The notes under the pieces are model-generated. The model saw nothing but the letters and a program-made list of their open reading frames with translations. It was not told the DNA's origin and searched no databases. The position numbers were made by a program, and so were the translations under genes. A stretch of DNA of 64,000 nucleotides. It comes from Elusimicrobia bacterium GWB2_63_22. GTDB lineage: Bacteria > Elusimicrobiota > Elusimicrobia > Elusimicrobiales > UBA9959. Of the stretch, positions 17,348-25,966 are shown one piece after another. Where the stretch lies: positions 1 through 64,000 of the forward strand of contig MGUA01000033.1 of assembly GCA_001799735.1 (NCBI GenBank). Reading direction: 5' to 3'. Positions within the stretch are counted from its first letter, which is position 1; each line of letters opens with the position of its first letter.

Positions 17348-17797
17348 TTATTCTACGATCTTTATGCCGGCCTCTTTCAGGGCCTTTTTGGGGAGGCGCA
17401 GCACCACGATGCAGCCGTCGTCGGAGGTCCACTCGGTGCGCACCACCTGGGCGCCCTTTATGACCGCGTCGATCTTGGTGGCGAGCACGGAGTCGGTCTC
17501 TATGGCCTTCTCAACGGTTATGCCGCCTTCCAGGTTGACGCCCTTTATGAAGGAGAGCATGTTGTACTGGCCGTTGACTATGGAGGCGTTGCGCGAGGTG
17601 GCCATGCGCTGGGTCTTGTTCTCCAGGGTCTGGTCGGCCGCGCCCATGCCGCGGGCGAAAATATAATTCTTGGTGATGCCTTCCTCCACCCATTCCCGCT
17701 CTATCTCGCCGGTCTTGGCGACGGTGCCTTTCTCAGGGGAAGAACCGCAGCCCGCCAGCAGGAAAGCCGCGGTGACAGCAAAAAGCGCTTTTTTCAT
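17348..17797 (-). CDS. LPP20-family outer membrane lipoprotein
   Basis: The 149-residue protein has a short lipoprotein signal with lipobox LAGC (Cys17). The mature part matches LPP20 proteins: ARGMGAADQTLENKTQRMA, NASIVNGQYNML, IKGVNLEGGITVEKAIETDS and VVRTEWTSDDGCIVVLRL. LPP20 was first known as a Helicobacter surface lipoprotein; its molecular function is not established. It is the first gene of a pair with the 352-residue lipoprotein. AAGGAGGG precedes the ATG, and a clean promoter lies at 17832-17860. Confidence 0.88.
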   Translation of the reverse strand: MKKALFAVTAAFLLAGCGSSPEKGTVAKTGEIEREWVEEGITKNYIFARGMGAADQTLENKTQRMATSRNASIVNGQYNMLSFIKGVNLEGGITVEKAIETDSVLATKIDAVIKGAQVVRTEWTSDDGCIVVLRLPKKALKEAGIKIVE

Positions 17798-17831
17798 AAT
17801 AAACCCTCCTTAACCTATAACCGATATTTTT

Positions 17832-17860
17832 ATTCTATAAACTACGGGCCGTGGTGTCAA
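17832..17860 (-). promoter_or_regulatory. Sigma-70 type promoter of the lipoprotein pair
   Basis: On the minus strand: consensus TTGACA (17855-17860), a 17-base spacer, TAGAAT (17832-17837). The leader to the ATG at 17797 is about 30 bases and holds AAGGAGGG. Confidence 0.88.
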
Positions 17861-17877
17861 TTTGACTTAGGTGACAC

Positions 17878-17905
17878 AAAAAAAAGCCCGGGCGGGAGCC
17901 CGGGC
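17878..17905 (-). terminator. Rho-independent terminator of the protease/PorV unit
   Basis: Stem GCCCGGGC/GCCCGGGC (self-complementary halves, 17886-17905) with loop GGGA. An 8-base T-run on the minus strand follows. It is 20 bases beyond the small barrel gene. Confidence 0.9.
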
Positions 17906-17925
17906 GGCCAGAGCTCCCCCCGCGG

Positions 17926-18549
17926 TCAGAACCTGTACCCCAGCATGACGGAGAGGACGCTGTTCTTTACGTCCGCGGTCTCTCCCTCGATCTTTTCGGA
18001 AATAGTGACCAGGCTGCGCGTATACCTGGCCTCGAGGGACACCTTGCCCTTGCCGGTCTCCACGTCGACCGCGCCGCCCAGCGCGATGCCCGGGTCGAAG
18101 GCCTTTATATTGTCTATGGTGCCGGTGCTTGAAACCCCGATGGAGCGCGACTCCGCCTTGGAGCTGATCTTTATCCCGAAGGAAGGCCCCACCAGGATGG
18201 CGGGCTTGGCCCCCCCCCGGGTCTTGATGTCGAACCTGGCCAGGACCGGGAACTCCAGGTAGGTGAGCCTGACGATCTGCTCGTAGACGGTGTCGAGCAC
18301 CGCCCACTTGTAGATCGCGCCTTTCTGGGAGATCAGGCATTCCGCCTGCACTTTTACCTGGGGATGCACGGGGAAGACGAGGTAGCCGCCGCCGATGAAG
18401 CCGGTCTTCTGTATCTTGGAGCTGCCGGCGTCGCTGCCGACGAAATCGGCGATGTTCAGGCCCAGCTTCAGGCCGCCGGAGGTCTCCTCCGCGCGCAGGG
18501 GCGAACAGAGCAGGGCCGTAGAGATTAATATCAAAAAGGTACGCTTCAT
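17926..18549 (-). CDS. Outer membrane beta-barrel protein (PorT/OmpA-barrel-like)
   Basis: The 207-residue protein has a signal peptide (MKRTFLILISTALLCSPLRA). The mature part is almost entirely alternating beta-strand pattern: GLKLGLNIADF, FIGGGYLVFPVHPQVKVQAE, YLEFPVLARFDIK, ALGGAVDVETG. It ends VMLGYRF with the terminal Phe expected for a BAM-assembled barrel. This resembles small PorT/outer membrane protein beta-barrel domain families. It is the last gene of a same-strand run after the PorV-like gene, 24 bases away. Specific function is unknown. Confidence 0.8.
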   Translation of the reverse strand: MKRTFLILISTALLCSPLRAEETSGGLKLGLNIADFVGSDAGSSKIQKTGFIGGGYLVFPVHPQVKVQAECLISQKGAIYKWAVLDTVYEQIVRLTYLEFPVLARFDIKTRGGAKPAILVGPSFGIKISSKAESRSIGVSSTGTIDNIKAFDPGIALGGAVDVETGKGKVSLEARYTRSLVTISEKIEGETADVKNSVLSVMLGYRF

Positions 18550-18573
18550 TGTTTTATCCAGCCTTGGTCCGGC

Positions 18574-19764
18574 TCAATAGATCCAGAAGAAATCGGCGTC
18601 ATTGCGCGGCTTCTTCTCGGGCTTCGTCTGCCTGGACGGTTCCCGGGAGGCGGGCTTTGCCCTGGCCGGCCGGGGAGCGGGCTCTTCCTTGGTGCTGTAG
18701 CGCGGCTGCCTCTTTATCTCCCCGGTGCGCCAGCCGGTGAACTTGTAGGCGAAGGAAACCTGGGACGTGTTGAACACTTCCCCGCCCATGGACATGCCGA
18801 AGTCCAGGGAGAAATTCTCGTAATGCACGCCCAGGCCGAAGGTCGGGCCTTTGTTGTCCTCCAGGCCCTTGTAGCCGAGGCGCAGGTTGAAGATCTCCTG
18901 GAAATGGTATTCGATGCCGGCCCTGAGGCTCTTGAGGCCCTCGTTGAGGTAGGCGTCGTACTCCGCCGAGATCAGCAGCGACTGGGCCATGACCGTGGGG
19001 CGCTGGTAGGCCGCCCCGATGCGCAGGATGGACGGCAGCGGGGTGGATTCCCTGAAGTAAGTTATCCCGGGGCCGAAATTGGACAGCGAGGCGCCCAGCG
19101 AAAGACCGAGGTTGGGCTCGCGCATCAGCCAGCCGCCGTCGAAAGCGACCGCGGAGGCGGAATAGGTCTCCAGCAGTTCCGAGTCTATATATTTTACCGT
19201 AAGCCCCAGGTACTGCTCTATCTTGGCCTTATAGCCCTCGAGGTTAACTTCGTCGGAGTAGACCTTTTCCCCGTAGCTCAGCGCCAGCACCCGGGTGCTT
19301 TCGGCGTCCATGCTGACGGCCCCGACGTTGCCGGCGCTGTCGATGGGGCTGTAGAGGAATCTGCCGCTGTCCGAGAAGATGGCCGAGACCGCCAGGCCGG
19401 GCTTGTCCAGGCCCGCGAGGCCCTGTATGGGCAGCGGCATCCCGAAAGCCAGGAACTGCAGCTTGGAATCGTCGAAGCCGGAAAGGTACATCGCCGAGGC
19501 TTCCGGGAGGTACAGCTGGCCGAGTCCGGCCGGGTTATAGTTGGAGGAATAGATGTCGTCCGACACGGCCACGAACGCGCCGCCCATGCCGAAGGCGCGG
19601 GGGCTCATGTCGGTCTTGAGCACCTGCACGCCGGCGGAACCGGGCCCGCCCGCGTACGCCGGGGCGGCGGCCAGCAGCAGCGCCGCGACGGCGAAAGCCG
19701 CCGGCGCCGGCCGTTGCCGGAGCAGGCGCTGCAGGTTCGTCTTTATGGCCTTTAGAAGCTTCAT
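18574..19764 (-). CDS. PorV/PorQ-family outer membrane protein with C-terminal tail
   Basis: The 396-residue protein has a long N-terminal signal and a conserved start of mature protein (LKTDMSPRAFGMGGAFVAVSDDIYSSNYNPAGL, seen in short pieces such as RAFGMGGAFVAV and NYNPAGLGQL). This is the FadL-like barrel family that includes PorV, the shuttle protein of type IX secretion. After the last predicted strand there is a ~45-residue Pro/Arg/Lys-rich tail ending FFWIY, which is unusual for a barrel. It lies 13 bases after a protease gene whose product has a FlgD-type C-terminal tail. Confidence 0.85.
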   Translation of the reverse strand: MKLLKAIKTNLQRLLRQRPAPAAFAVAALLLAAAPAYAGGPGSAGVQVLKTDMSPRAFGMGGAFVAVSDDIYSSNYNPAGLGQLYLPEASAMYLSGFDDSKLQFLAFGMPLPIQGLAGLDKPGLAVSAIFSDSGRFLYSPIDSAGNVGAVSMDAESTRVLALSYGEKVYSDEVNLEGYKAKIEQYLGLTVKYIDSELLETYSASAVAFDGGWLMREPNLGLSLGASLSNFGPGITYFRESTPLPSILRIGAAYQRPTVMAQSLLISAEYDAYLNEGLKSLRAGIEYHFQEIFNLRLGYKGLEDNKGPTFGLGVHYENFSLDFGMSMGGEVFNTSQVSFAYKFTGWRTGEIKRQPRYSTKEEPAPRPARAKPASREPSRQTKPEKKPRNDADFFWIY

Positions 19765-19777
19765 ATATCCCGTCCGG

Positions 19778-22700
19778 CTACCGGACCACCGCTATTTTAA
19801 CCACCTTGTCTATTCCCGGCCCCTTGCTCTTCACAAAATAGATCCCGCTGGCGACCCTGGCGCCGTTGGAGTTGGTGCCGTTCCAGTCCACGGTGCCTTT
19901 GCCCGCCGGGACCATCCCGTCGAACACCGTTTTGACGAGGGAGCCGCTCTGGGTGTAGACCTTCACCGAAAGGCTGCCGGCGGACTGCGTCTCGTACTTG
20001 ATGATGGCCGCGTCCCCGGCGGCGGTCAGGATATTGTTGTAGGCCGTTACGGCGGAGCGGTTGGCCGAAAGGTTGACGGCGTTGGACACGCCCAGGGAGA
20101 CCACGTGGCCCAGGTGGTTGCGGCCGAAGATCTCCAGGTAGACGGTGCCGACGCCCGGGTAGCGGGCCGCGAAGCCGGGCTGCAGGCGCACGCGGCCGGA
20201 GAGGATGTCCCTGCCCAGGGTGTCGAGGCTGGTGGCGAAGGAGCCGGCGACGCGCTGCAGGTACGAGGCGCCCAGGTTGGTGGCGGTCTCGTCGAGCGGC
20301 TCGTAATTATGGTCGCGCAGGCGGGCGTACTCGAACACGAACTCGGCCCCGGACATCTCCGCCGTCCCGGTGACCGAGAGGTCGAGGACCGCGGCTGAGG
20401 ACGGAGCCACGTTCATGTCGAACCTGGAGAAAGGGACGGAGAAACTGATCACGTCGCCGTCGAAGGAGGCGGTCTGCATGCTGGCGGCGGCGCTGCCGGT
20501 GGGCGTGCGCGACAGGTTAAGCGTGTAGGGCGTGGTGGAGTTGGCCTCGGAATTGCCGAAGTACTCGTTCGGGGCGGCCGACACCACCAGGTAATACCTG
20601 CCGCCGTACGGGACTTCGTAGCTGAGCGTGACCGAGGGAGAGATGGTGAGGCAGTCGCCGGTATTGGGGCAATAGCCGCCGTAGTTGTTATAGACCTCGG
20701 GCATCGCTATGGCCTCGCTGCCGTCGGGCCTGACGGCGATGTTGCGGTCGGCGTCGAAAAGGAACAGGGCGTAGGCCTTATAGGTGTCCGGTTGGGAGCT
20801 GCGCGGCAGGTCCAGGCGCACGGCGAAGTTGCCGGCCGAAAGGGGCAGGGAATAGTAGTCCACGTCGCCCAGCGGGTAGACGGTGGCCGAGACCGCCGCC
20901 AGGCTGCCGACTTCGGAGGCGCACTCCGGGCCGTTGTTGCTGCGGCACATGCCGGAAGAGTCGGACTCCTCGTAGGCGTCGCCGGCGTCCCCTCCCCCGC
21001 CTATGCCGTGGTAGGAGAAGGCGCTGAGGATCCTGGACTGCATGGTCGTGTCGCAGTTGGACGGGTCCAGCTGGCGGCAGGCGTCCACCAGGGCGTCGCG
21101 GAAGTTGGCGAAATTGTCCGGGAAATAGAACAGAGCGGCGTAGGCGATGACGTCGGCCCTGTGCTGGCCCAGGTAGGTGCCGGCGGTGAAGGAGCCGAGG
21201 TCGTAGAGCGCGTCCTTGCGCAGTTTATACAGGGCCTGGGAGATCATCAGGCCGTCCTCGTGCACCTCGCCGCGCCAGCTGTCCATCGTGCGCTCGGTGG
21301 TGGGGTTGCCGCCGCCGGAGATATCCCTGGCCGCGCCCTCGCCGACGCTGACGAAATTGCCCAGCGTGCTCAGCGTCTGCCCTTCGTTCCAGAAGGAGGC
21401 CATGGCGAAATAGTCGGACAGGCCCTCGCTGATGGCGCCGAACTCGCCGAAGTTTATGATCGGGTAGATGCGGTCGATCACCAGGTGGATGTACTCGTGG
21501 CGGACTATGGTGCCGTCCAAGGCGAAAGAGCGGTACTTGTCGAAATAGTCCACCTGCCCGTCGCCGAGCATGATATGGTCGTTCTCGAGGTCGTAGTAGG
21601 CGTTAAGCATGCCGCCGCAGTTGGGGTCGTTGAGCGGGCAGGTCTGGCCTACGCGGTCGGCGTTGCCGTGGGCGTGCACCATCACCGCCACATGCCTGTT
21701 AAGGTCCGCGGGGATATTGCCGGAGCCGTCTGTGTTTATAGGGTCGAAATAGCGGCGGATGGCGTTAAGGTGGTAGAAAGCGTTCACCTCGGAGAGGGCG
21801 TTGGCGTCGCCCATATAGCGGTCGATGAAGACGTTGGAGGCGGTGCCCGTAGACCAGAATATCATGCCGGTGGTGTTGTTGGCCGTGGTGGGGGCGTTGG
21901 TAAGCACGAGGTAGCTGGATTTGGACACGGTGAAACCGTCATGTACTCCGGCGATGTCGGTTTTAAGCGTTATCCCGTAGGAGGGGTTCTCCACCGAAGC
22001 CCCGTAGAAACCCGTGGTGCGGGACCCGATATAGGAGCCTTCCACCAGGGAGCCGTTCTTTACGTAGACCAGGTCCGGGTCGTCGAGGGACCCGTAGATG
22101 TCCAGCGCGCCGACGTCGAAAGCGGAGAAGTAAGGCATAGCCTTGGCGAAAGTCTGGCCGGCGCTGATCAGGTTGGAAGGGATGGTGACGGTATAGTCGT
22201 ACTGCTGGGAATTTTCGTAAGGGTGCGGGCTCTGCACCGAATGCGTATAGGTGCGCCAGTCCCCCCCGCCGTTGTCGAAATGTGCGCTGGCGCCGCGGAA
22301 ATTGGAGACGCTGAAATAGGGACCTTTCAGCGACGAGAAGGCTTTGCCGGACTTGACGGCGCAGTAGTCGCCGTACTGGTTGGTGACGGTGCGGCTGGAA
22401 TAGTCGGCGACCCAGACATACTGGTCCCGCAGGGACTTCCTGACCGGCAGGGCCCAGTTGCTCTCGGTGACGTTGAGCGGGTCGGCGATATAGGCAGGCA
22501 GCGGCGAGACGGCGTAGACCGCCCCGGACGAGGTGGCCTGGGTCAGGTAGGAGGGGCTGTTGTTGCAGGCGTAGCGCAGGTCGTCGTAGCGGAACAGTAC
22601 GGCGCCGGTATGGGCGTCCACGTAATAGACCCAGAGCCCGTTGGCGCGGCCGCGCACCTTCCAGGCCAGCCGCACGGCGGCGGCCGGCTCGTCGGGGTAG

Positions 22701-23302
22701 ACCACCAGCTCGGTCTTTGACACCCTGAGCGGGAGGCCCAGGTCGGACATGGCCGCTATCACGGCCGCGTCGGCGGATACCGACGGCGAGGTATTAAGCG
22801 TCAGGTCGGGCTCGAACCTGCCCTGGTAGCCCAGCACCTCTCCGGAGGCGGTCACATGGACGCGGGCGTAGGCGAACTCCACTGGCAGGCCGTCCTTGTA
22901 CTGCTGGTACTGCAGGTGGGTCACGCCGCCAAATTCTTTTTTAAGCACAAGCTCCAGGGCCGAGGGCTCTATATTAAGGAGAGCCCTGTTCTCTTCAAAG
23001 AAAGCGGCCGCGGCCTGTTCGGGCGTCCCGGGGTACCGGGAGGTCTTGCCGCCGGTCAGGGCCTCGGGCAGGGCCGTGCGGGGGTTATAGCGGACCTTCC
23101 AGTTGCGCCCGTGCCGGCCGGCGAACCGGTTGAAGACCGCCCGCTGCCTGAGCGAGGGGGTTTTGCTCACCTTGCGCAGCGAATCCGACAGCGGCGAGAT
23201 CTTCTGCGCCCTGGTGCGCGCCTGGGCAGGAAGAGCCGCCCAGCCCGCGGCTAGCAGGGTGAGGCAGACAACCGGCATCATCTTCCTGTATATAATGTTC
23301 AT
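19778..23302 (-). CDS. Secreted thermolysin-like metalloprotease with FTP prodomain and C-terminal sorting-type tail
   Basis: The 1174-residue protein has a signal peptide, then an FTP/PepSY-like propeptide (around 70-240; THLQYQQYKDGLPVEFAYARV, RLAWKVRG, YYVDAHTGAVLFRYDD). The catalytic zinc site is H602-E603-x-x-H606 (RHEYIHLVID). The third ligand is E626 in ISEGLSDYF, 19 residues later, the geometry of M4-type gluzincins. Beta-rich modules follow. The last ~85 residues form a FlgD-type Ig domain (VDWNGTNSNGARVASGIYFV) ending KIAVVR, similar to type IX sorting tails. It overlaps the HEAT gene by 4 bases. Confidence 0.88.
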   Translation of the reverse strand: MNIIYRKMMPVVCLTLLAAGWAALPAQARTRAQKISPLSDSLRKVSKTPSLRQRAVFNRFAGRHGRNWKVRYNPRTALPEALTGGKTSRYPGTPEQAAAAFFEENRALLNIEPSALELVLKKEFGGVTHLQYQQYKDGLPVEFAYARVHVTASGEVLGYQGRFEPDLTLNTSPSVSADAAVIAAMSDLGLPLRVSKTELVVYPDEPAAAVRLAWKVRGRANGLWVYYVDAHTGAVLFRYDDLRYACNNSPSYLTQATSSGAVYAVSPLPAYIADPLNVTESNWALPVRKSLRDQYVWVADYSSRTVTNQYGDYCAVKSGKAFSSLKGPYFSVSNFRGASAHFDNGGGDWRTYTHSVQSPHPYENSQQYDYTVTIPSNLISAGQTFAKAMPYFSAFDVGALDIYGSLDDPDLVYVKNGSLVEGSYIGSRTTGFYGASVENPSYGITLKTDIAGVHDGFTVSKSSYLVLTNAPTTANNTTGMIFWSTGTASNVFIDRYMGDANALSEVNAFYHLNAIRRYFDPINTDGSGNIPADLNRHVAVMVHAHGNADRVGQTCPLNDPNCGGMLNAYYDLENDHIMLGDGQVDYFDKYRSFALDGTIVRHEYIHLVIDRIYPIINFGEFGAISEGLSDYFAMASFWNEGQTLSTLGNFVSVGEGAARDISGGGNPTTERTMDSWRGEVHEDGLMISQALYKLRKDALYDLGSFTAGTYLGQHRADVIAYAALFYFPDNFANFRDALVDACRQLDPSNCDTTMQSRILSAFSYHGIGGGGDAGDAYEESDSSGMCRSNNGPECASEVGSLAAVSATVYPLGDVDYYSLPLSAGNFAVRLDLPRSSQPDTYKAYALFLFDADRNIAVRPDGSEAIAMPEVYNNYGGYCPNTGDCLTISPSVTLSYEVPYGGRYYLVVSAAPNEYFGNSEANSTTPYTLNLSRTPTGSAAASMQTASFDGDVISFSVPFSRFDMNVAPSSAAVLDLSVTGTAEMSGAEFVFEYARLRDHNYEPLDETATNLGASYLQRVAGSFATSLDTLGRDILSGRVRLQPGFAARYPGVGTVYLEIFGRNHLGHVVSLGVSNAVNLSANRSAVTAYNNILTAAGDAAIIKYETQSAGSLSVKVYTQSGSLVKTVFDGMVPAGKGTVDWNGTNSNGARVASGIYFVKSKGPGIDKVVKIAVVR

Positions 23303-24390
23303 TTCCTTGAGAACCTCTTAAGCACCTGCAGCGCGGCTTCCAGTTTTACCGGAACGCTGACGTCCTCCAGGGCCTGCGCCAGCAGGGGGATGGCGTCGTC
23401 CTCGGGGAAGGCGCTTATCACGTCCAGCGCCTCCAGCTTGACTTCCGGCGTGACCGAGTCCAGCGCGCTCTGCGCCGTGGCCTTGTCCGGCTCCGCGCCG
23501 GCCAGCATCAGGCCTTTCTGGGCGCTGATCTTAAGGCGTATATCGTTGGTGGAGGAGACCAGCTCCGTCTGTTTGGCCTGCACCTTGGCGTCCTTTATGC
23601 CGGCCAGCGCGGCTACCGCCTTGTACTTGATGGTGGCGTTCTGGTCGTCGGCCAGCTTGAGCAGTTCCGCGGCCGCCTCCCGCCTTGAAGGGTTGCATTT
23701 AAGGGCGTCCAGGGCGGCCATGCGCACGCGCAGGGACTTTTCCGCGGCGAGCAGGGTCTTCAGCGGGACCGCCGCCGCGGGCGCGCAGATCTTGGCCATC
23801 AGGCCGGCGCTCTCGTAGCGGATCGCCTCGTCCTCGGACACCAGGGCCTCGGTGAACTGCGCGAGCTCCTCCTCGTGGCCTAGCCGGGCCAGCTCCCTGG
23901 CCGCGGCGTCGCGGATGGTGCCGTAGTTGTCGTTCTTGAGCTTGTAAAGCTCCGGGGCCGCCTTCTCCCCCTTCATCCAGGCCAGGGCCGCCATGGCGTG
24001 CTCCCGTATCTTGTTCTGCGAGATGATCTTCAGCTCGACCAGCGGCAGGTTGGTGACCGGGATGGTCCCCTGCGCCGGGATGTCGTTGAGGATGGCGTAA
24101 ACCGTTTTCATCCCGGCCGGGCTGCCGAGTTCCCAGAGGGCGCGCGCGGCGGCGATGCGCACGTACTTGTCCTTGTCTCCCAGCATGGCCTTCAGCATTC
24201 CCAGGGCGGCCTTGTTGCCGGCTTCCCCCAGGATCTCGGAGGCCTTGGCGCGCACGTCGGAGTCCTCGCTCCTGAGATGCGTGACTACCGTTTCGAGCGC
24301 CTTGCGCCCGAGGTCTTTTTTTGAAATGGTCTGAGCCTGCCCGGGGATCGCGGACAGAGCTAGGGCCAGTGCCAATAACGTTGCTGCCAT
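23299..24390 (-). CDS. Secreted HEAT-repeat protein
   Basis: The 363-residue protein has a signal peptide (LLALALALSAIPGQAQ). About nine helical HEAT/PBS repeats follow; typical units are VRAKASEILGEAGNKAAL, VRIAAARALWELGSPAG, IRDAAARELARLGHEEEL and VRMAALDALKCNPSRREA. Such scaffolds bind other proteins. As first gene of a same-strand run it overlaps the protease start (ATGA). This suggests co-expression with the protease and PorV-like barrel. A TAGAAT box ends 6 bases before the ATG and there is no Shine-Dalgarno site, so the message may be leaderless. Confidence 0.85.
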   Translation of the reverse strand: MAATLLALALALSAIPGQAQTISKKDLGRKALETVVTHLRSEDSDVRAKASEILGEAGNKAALGMLKAMLGDKDKYVRIAAARALWELGSPAGMKTVYAILNDIPAQGTIPVTNLPLVELKIISQNKIREHAMAALAWMKGEKAAPELYKLKNDNYGTIRDAAARELARLGHEEELAQFTEALVSEDEAIRYESAGLMAKICAPAAAVPLKTLLAAEKSLRVRMAALDALKCNPSRREAAAELLKLADDQNATIKYKAVAALAGIKDAKVQAKQTELVSSTNDIRLKISAQKGLMLAGAEPDKATAQSALDSVTPEVKLEALDVISAFPEDDAIPLLAQALEDVSVPVKLEAALQVLKRFSRK

Positions 24391-24396
24391 GTATAA

Positions 24397-24402
24397 ATTC
24401 TA
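24397..24402 (-). promoter_or_regulatory. -10 box abutting the HEAT gene start
   Basis: TAGAAT on the minus strand lies 6 bases before the ATG at 24390. The -35 region is weak. Transcription would begin at about the start codon. Confidence 0.5.
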
Positions 24403-24472
24403 ATAGTTCCTGTTTGCGATATGGTTAACTTTTGATTACAAAAACATTACAGAACCTGCCGCTCGTGACGGG

Positions 24473-24546
24473 TGCCCCCTAGAGGACTCGAACCTCTAAC
24501 CTACTGCTTCGAAGGCAGGCGCTCTATCCAGTTGAGCTAAGGGGGC
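24473..24546 (-). tRNA. tRNA-Arg (anticodon UCG)
   Basis: On the minus strand a complete cloverleaf can be read. The acceptor stem GCCCCCT pairs with AGGGGGC. The D stem is GCTC/GAGC, the anticodon arm has loop CTTCGAA (anticodon TCG), and the T arm is AGAGG-TTCGAGT-CCTCT. The discriminator base is A. The genome continues CCC rather than CCA, so the CCA end is not encoded. One anticodon-stem pair (C27/T43) is mismatched. It decodes CGA and, by wobble, other CGN Arg codons. Confidence 0.93.
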
Positions 24547-24585
24547 TTCCTGTCACGCTCCCCCCGGGGACGGATGGCGGGGCGG

Positions 24586-24614
24586 TTGTGAAACTATCCA
24601 TATTATTATAGAAT
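24586..24614 (+). promoter_or_regulatory. Sigma-70 type promoter of yebC-ruvCAB
   Basis: TTGTGA (24586-24591), a 17-base spacer, TAGAAT (24609-24614). The leader to the yebC ATG at 24684 is about 60 bases and ends in AAGGAG. No SOS (LexA) box was recognised. Confidence 0.7.
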
Positions 24615-24683
24615 TTATTTTAGCGCGGTCATAATTGCGGCAGATTTCAGCTGAAATTCCTCTAACAGGTTAAGGAGTTTACC

Positions 24684-25439
24684 ATGGGCGGACATTCTCA
24701 CTGGGCCGGTATAAAGCACAAGAAAGCCATCACTGACGCCAAAAGAGGCAAGGTCTGGACCAAGATCATCAAGGAGATCGCCATCGCGGCCAAGGCCGGC
24801 GGCGGCAACCCCGACGACAACCCCCGCCTGCGCTCGGCGATAGCCGACGCCAAGGGCAGCAACATGCCGCTGGAGAACGTCAAGCGCGCAATCCGCCGCG
24901 GCACGGGCCAGGAACCCGGCGTCACCTATGAGGAAATAGTTTACGAAGGCTACGGCCCCGGCGGCATAGCCATCATCATCAACGTCACCACCGACAGCAA
25001 GAACCGGGCGGCCAGCGAGATCCGCAAGATCCTGGACCAGCACGGCGGCAACATGGGCTCTTCCGGCAGCGTGGGCTGGATGTTCGAGCAGAAAGGCTAC
25101 ATCTCCGTGAAGAAGGAAGACGCCAAGGAAGAGGACCTGATGAACATGGTCCTGGAGATAGGCGCCGAGGACTTCCGCTCCCCTGAAGGCTCCGACGAAT
25201 ACGAGATCATCACGGCGCCGCAGGATTTTGACGGCGTCAAAAAACAGCTCGAAGAGAAAAAGATCCCCCTCTCCTCCTCCGAAGTCACGATGCTCCCCAA
25301 GAACGAGGTCAACGTGGGCGAGGACAAGGCCGAGCAGGTGGTAAAACTGATGGACGCGCTGGAAGACCACGACGACGTGCAGCAGGTCTACTCCAACTTC
25401 AACATCCCGGACGCCATCCTCGCGAAGCTGGAGAAGTAA
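24684..25439 (+). CDS. yebC: YebC/PmpR-family protein
   Basis: The 251-residue protein matches YebC throughout, starting GGHSHWAGIKHKKAITDAKRG and with the conserved middle YEGYGPGGIAIIINVTTDSK and NMGSSGSVGWMF. Members have been described as transcriptional regulators and more recently as helping ribosomes pass difficult proline stretches. An AAGGAG site precedes the ATG. It heads the ruvCAB cluster, a common arrangement in bacteria, with ruvC 8 bases downstream. Confidence 0.96.
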   Translation: MGGHSHWAGIKHKKAITDAKRGKVWTKIIKEIAIAAKAGGGNPDDNPRLRSAIADAKGSNMPLENVKRAIRRGTGQEPGVTYEEIVYEGYGPGGIAIIINVTTDSKNRAASEIRKILDQHGGNMGSSGSVGWMFEQKGYISVKKEDAKEEDLMNMVLEIGAEDFRSPEGSDEYEIITAPQDFDGVKKQLEEKKIPLSSSEVTMLPKNEVNVGEDKAEQVVKLMDALEDHDDVQQVYSNFNIPDAILAKLEK

Positions 25440-25447
25440 GCCTCGCG

Positions 25448-25966
25448 ATGAGGATCTTAGGCATAGACCCGGGGCTGGACAGGACCGGTTGGGCCGTGCT
25501 TGACAAAGACGGCGCCGCCCCGCCCGTCCTTGCCGCCGCCGGCCTGATCCACACGCCCAAGAACACCCTGCTGGAAAAACGCCTGGCGGCCATCTACGCC
25601 GAGCTCGCCTCCCTGATCAAAGAACACGCCCCCGCCGAAGCGGCGATAGAGGAAGTCTTCTTCTCCAAGCGCACCGACACCCAGGCCAACACCACCCACG
25701 CCCGCGGCGTGATCCTGCTGGCCTGCGAGCACGGCGGCCTGGCGATAAGCGCCTACAATCCCAAGACCATAAAGAAGACCATCTCCGGCAGCGGTACCGC
25801 CGAAAAGAAGCAGATGCAGCGCGTGGTGCAGATCACCCTCAACCTCGCCTCCGTCCCGGAGCCCGACGACGTGGCCGACGCCATGGCGGCGGGCCTGTGC
25901 CACCTGCGCCTGGCGCCGCTGGCGCGGGCCATGGCCGCGGCCAGGGCCAAGGCGGGCCTCCGATGA
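25448..25966 (+). CDS. ruvC: Holliday junction resolvase RuvC
   Basis: The 172-residue RNase H-fold nuclease cuts four-way DNA junctions after RuvAB branch migration. The acidic catalytic residues are visible in ILGIDPGLDRTGWAV, AAIEEVFFSKRTDTQAN and PEPDDVADAMAAGLC. Length is normal. Its stop overlaps the ruvA start (ATGA at 25963), so resolvase and branch-migration proteins are co-translated. Confidence 0.96.
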   Translation: MRILGIDPGLDRTGWAVLDKDGAAPPVLAAAGLIHTPKNTLLEKRLAAIYAELASLIKEHAPAEAAIEEVFFSKRTDTQANTTHARGVILLACEHGGLAISAYNPKTIKKTISGSGTAEKKQMQRVVQITLNLASVPEPDDVADAMAAGLCHLRLAPLARAMAAARAKAGLR

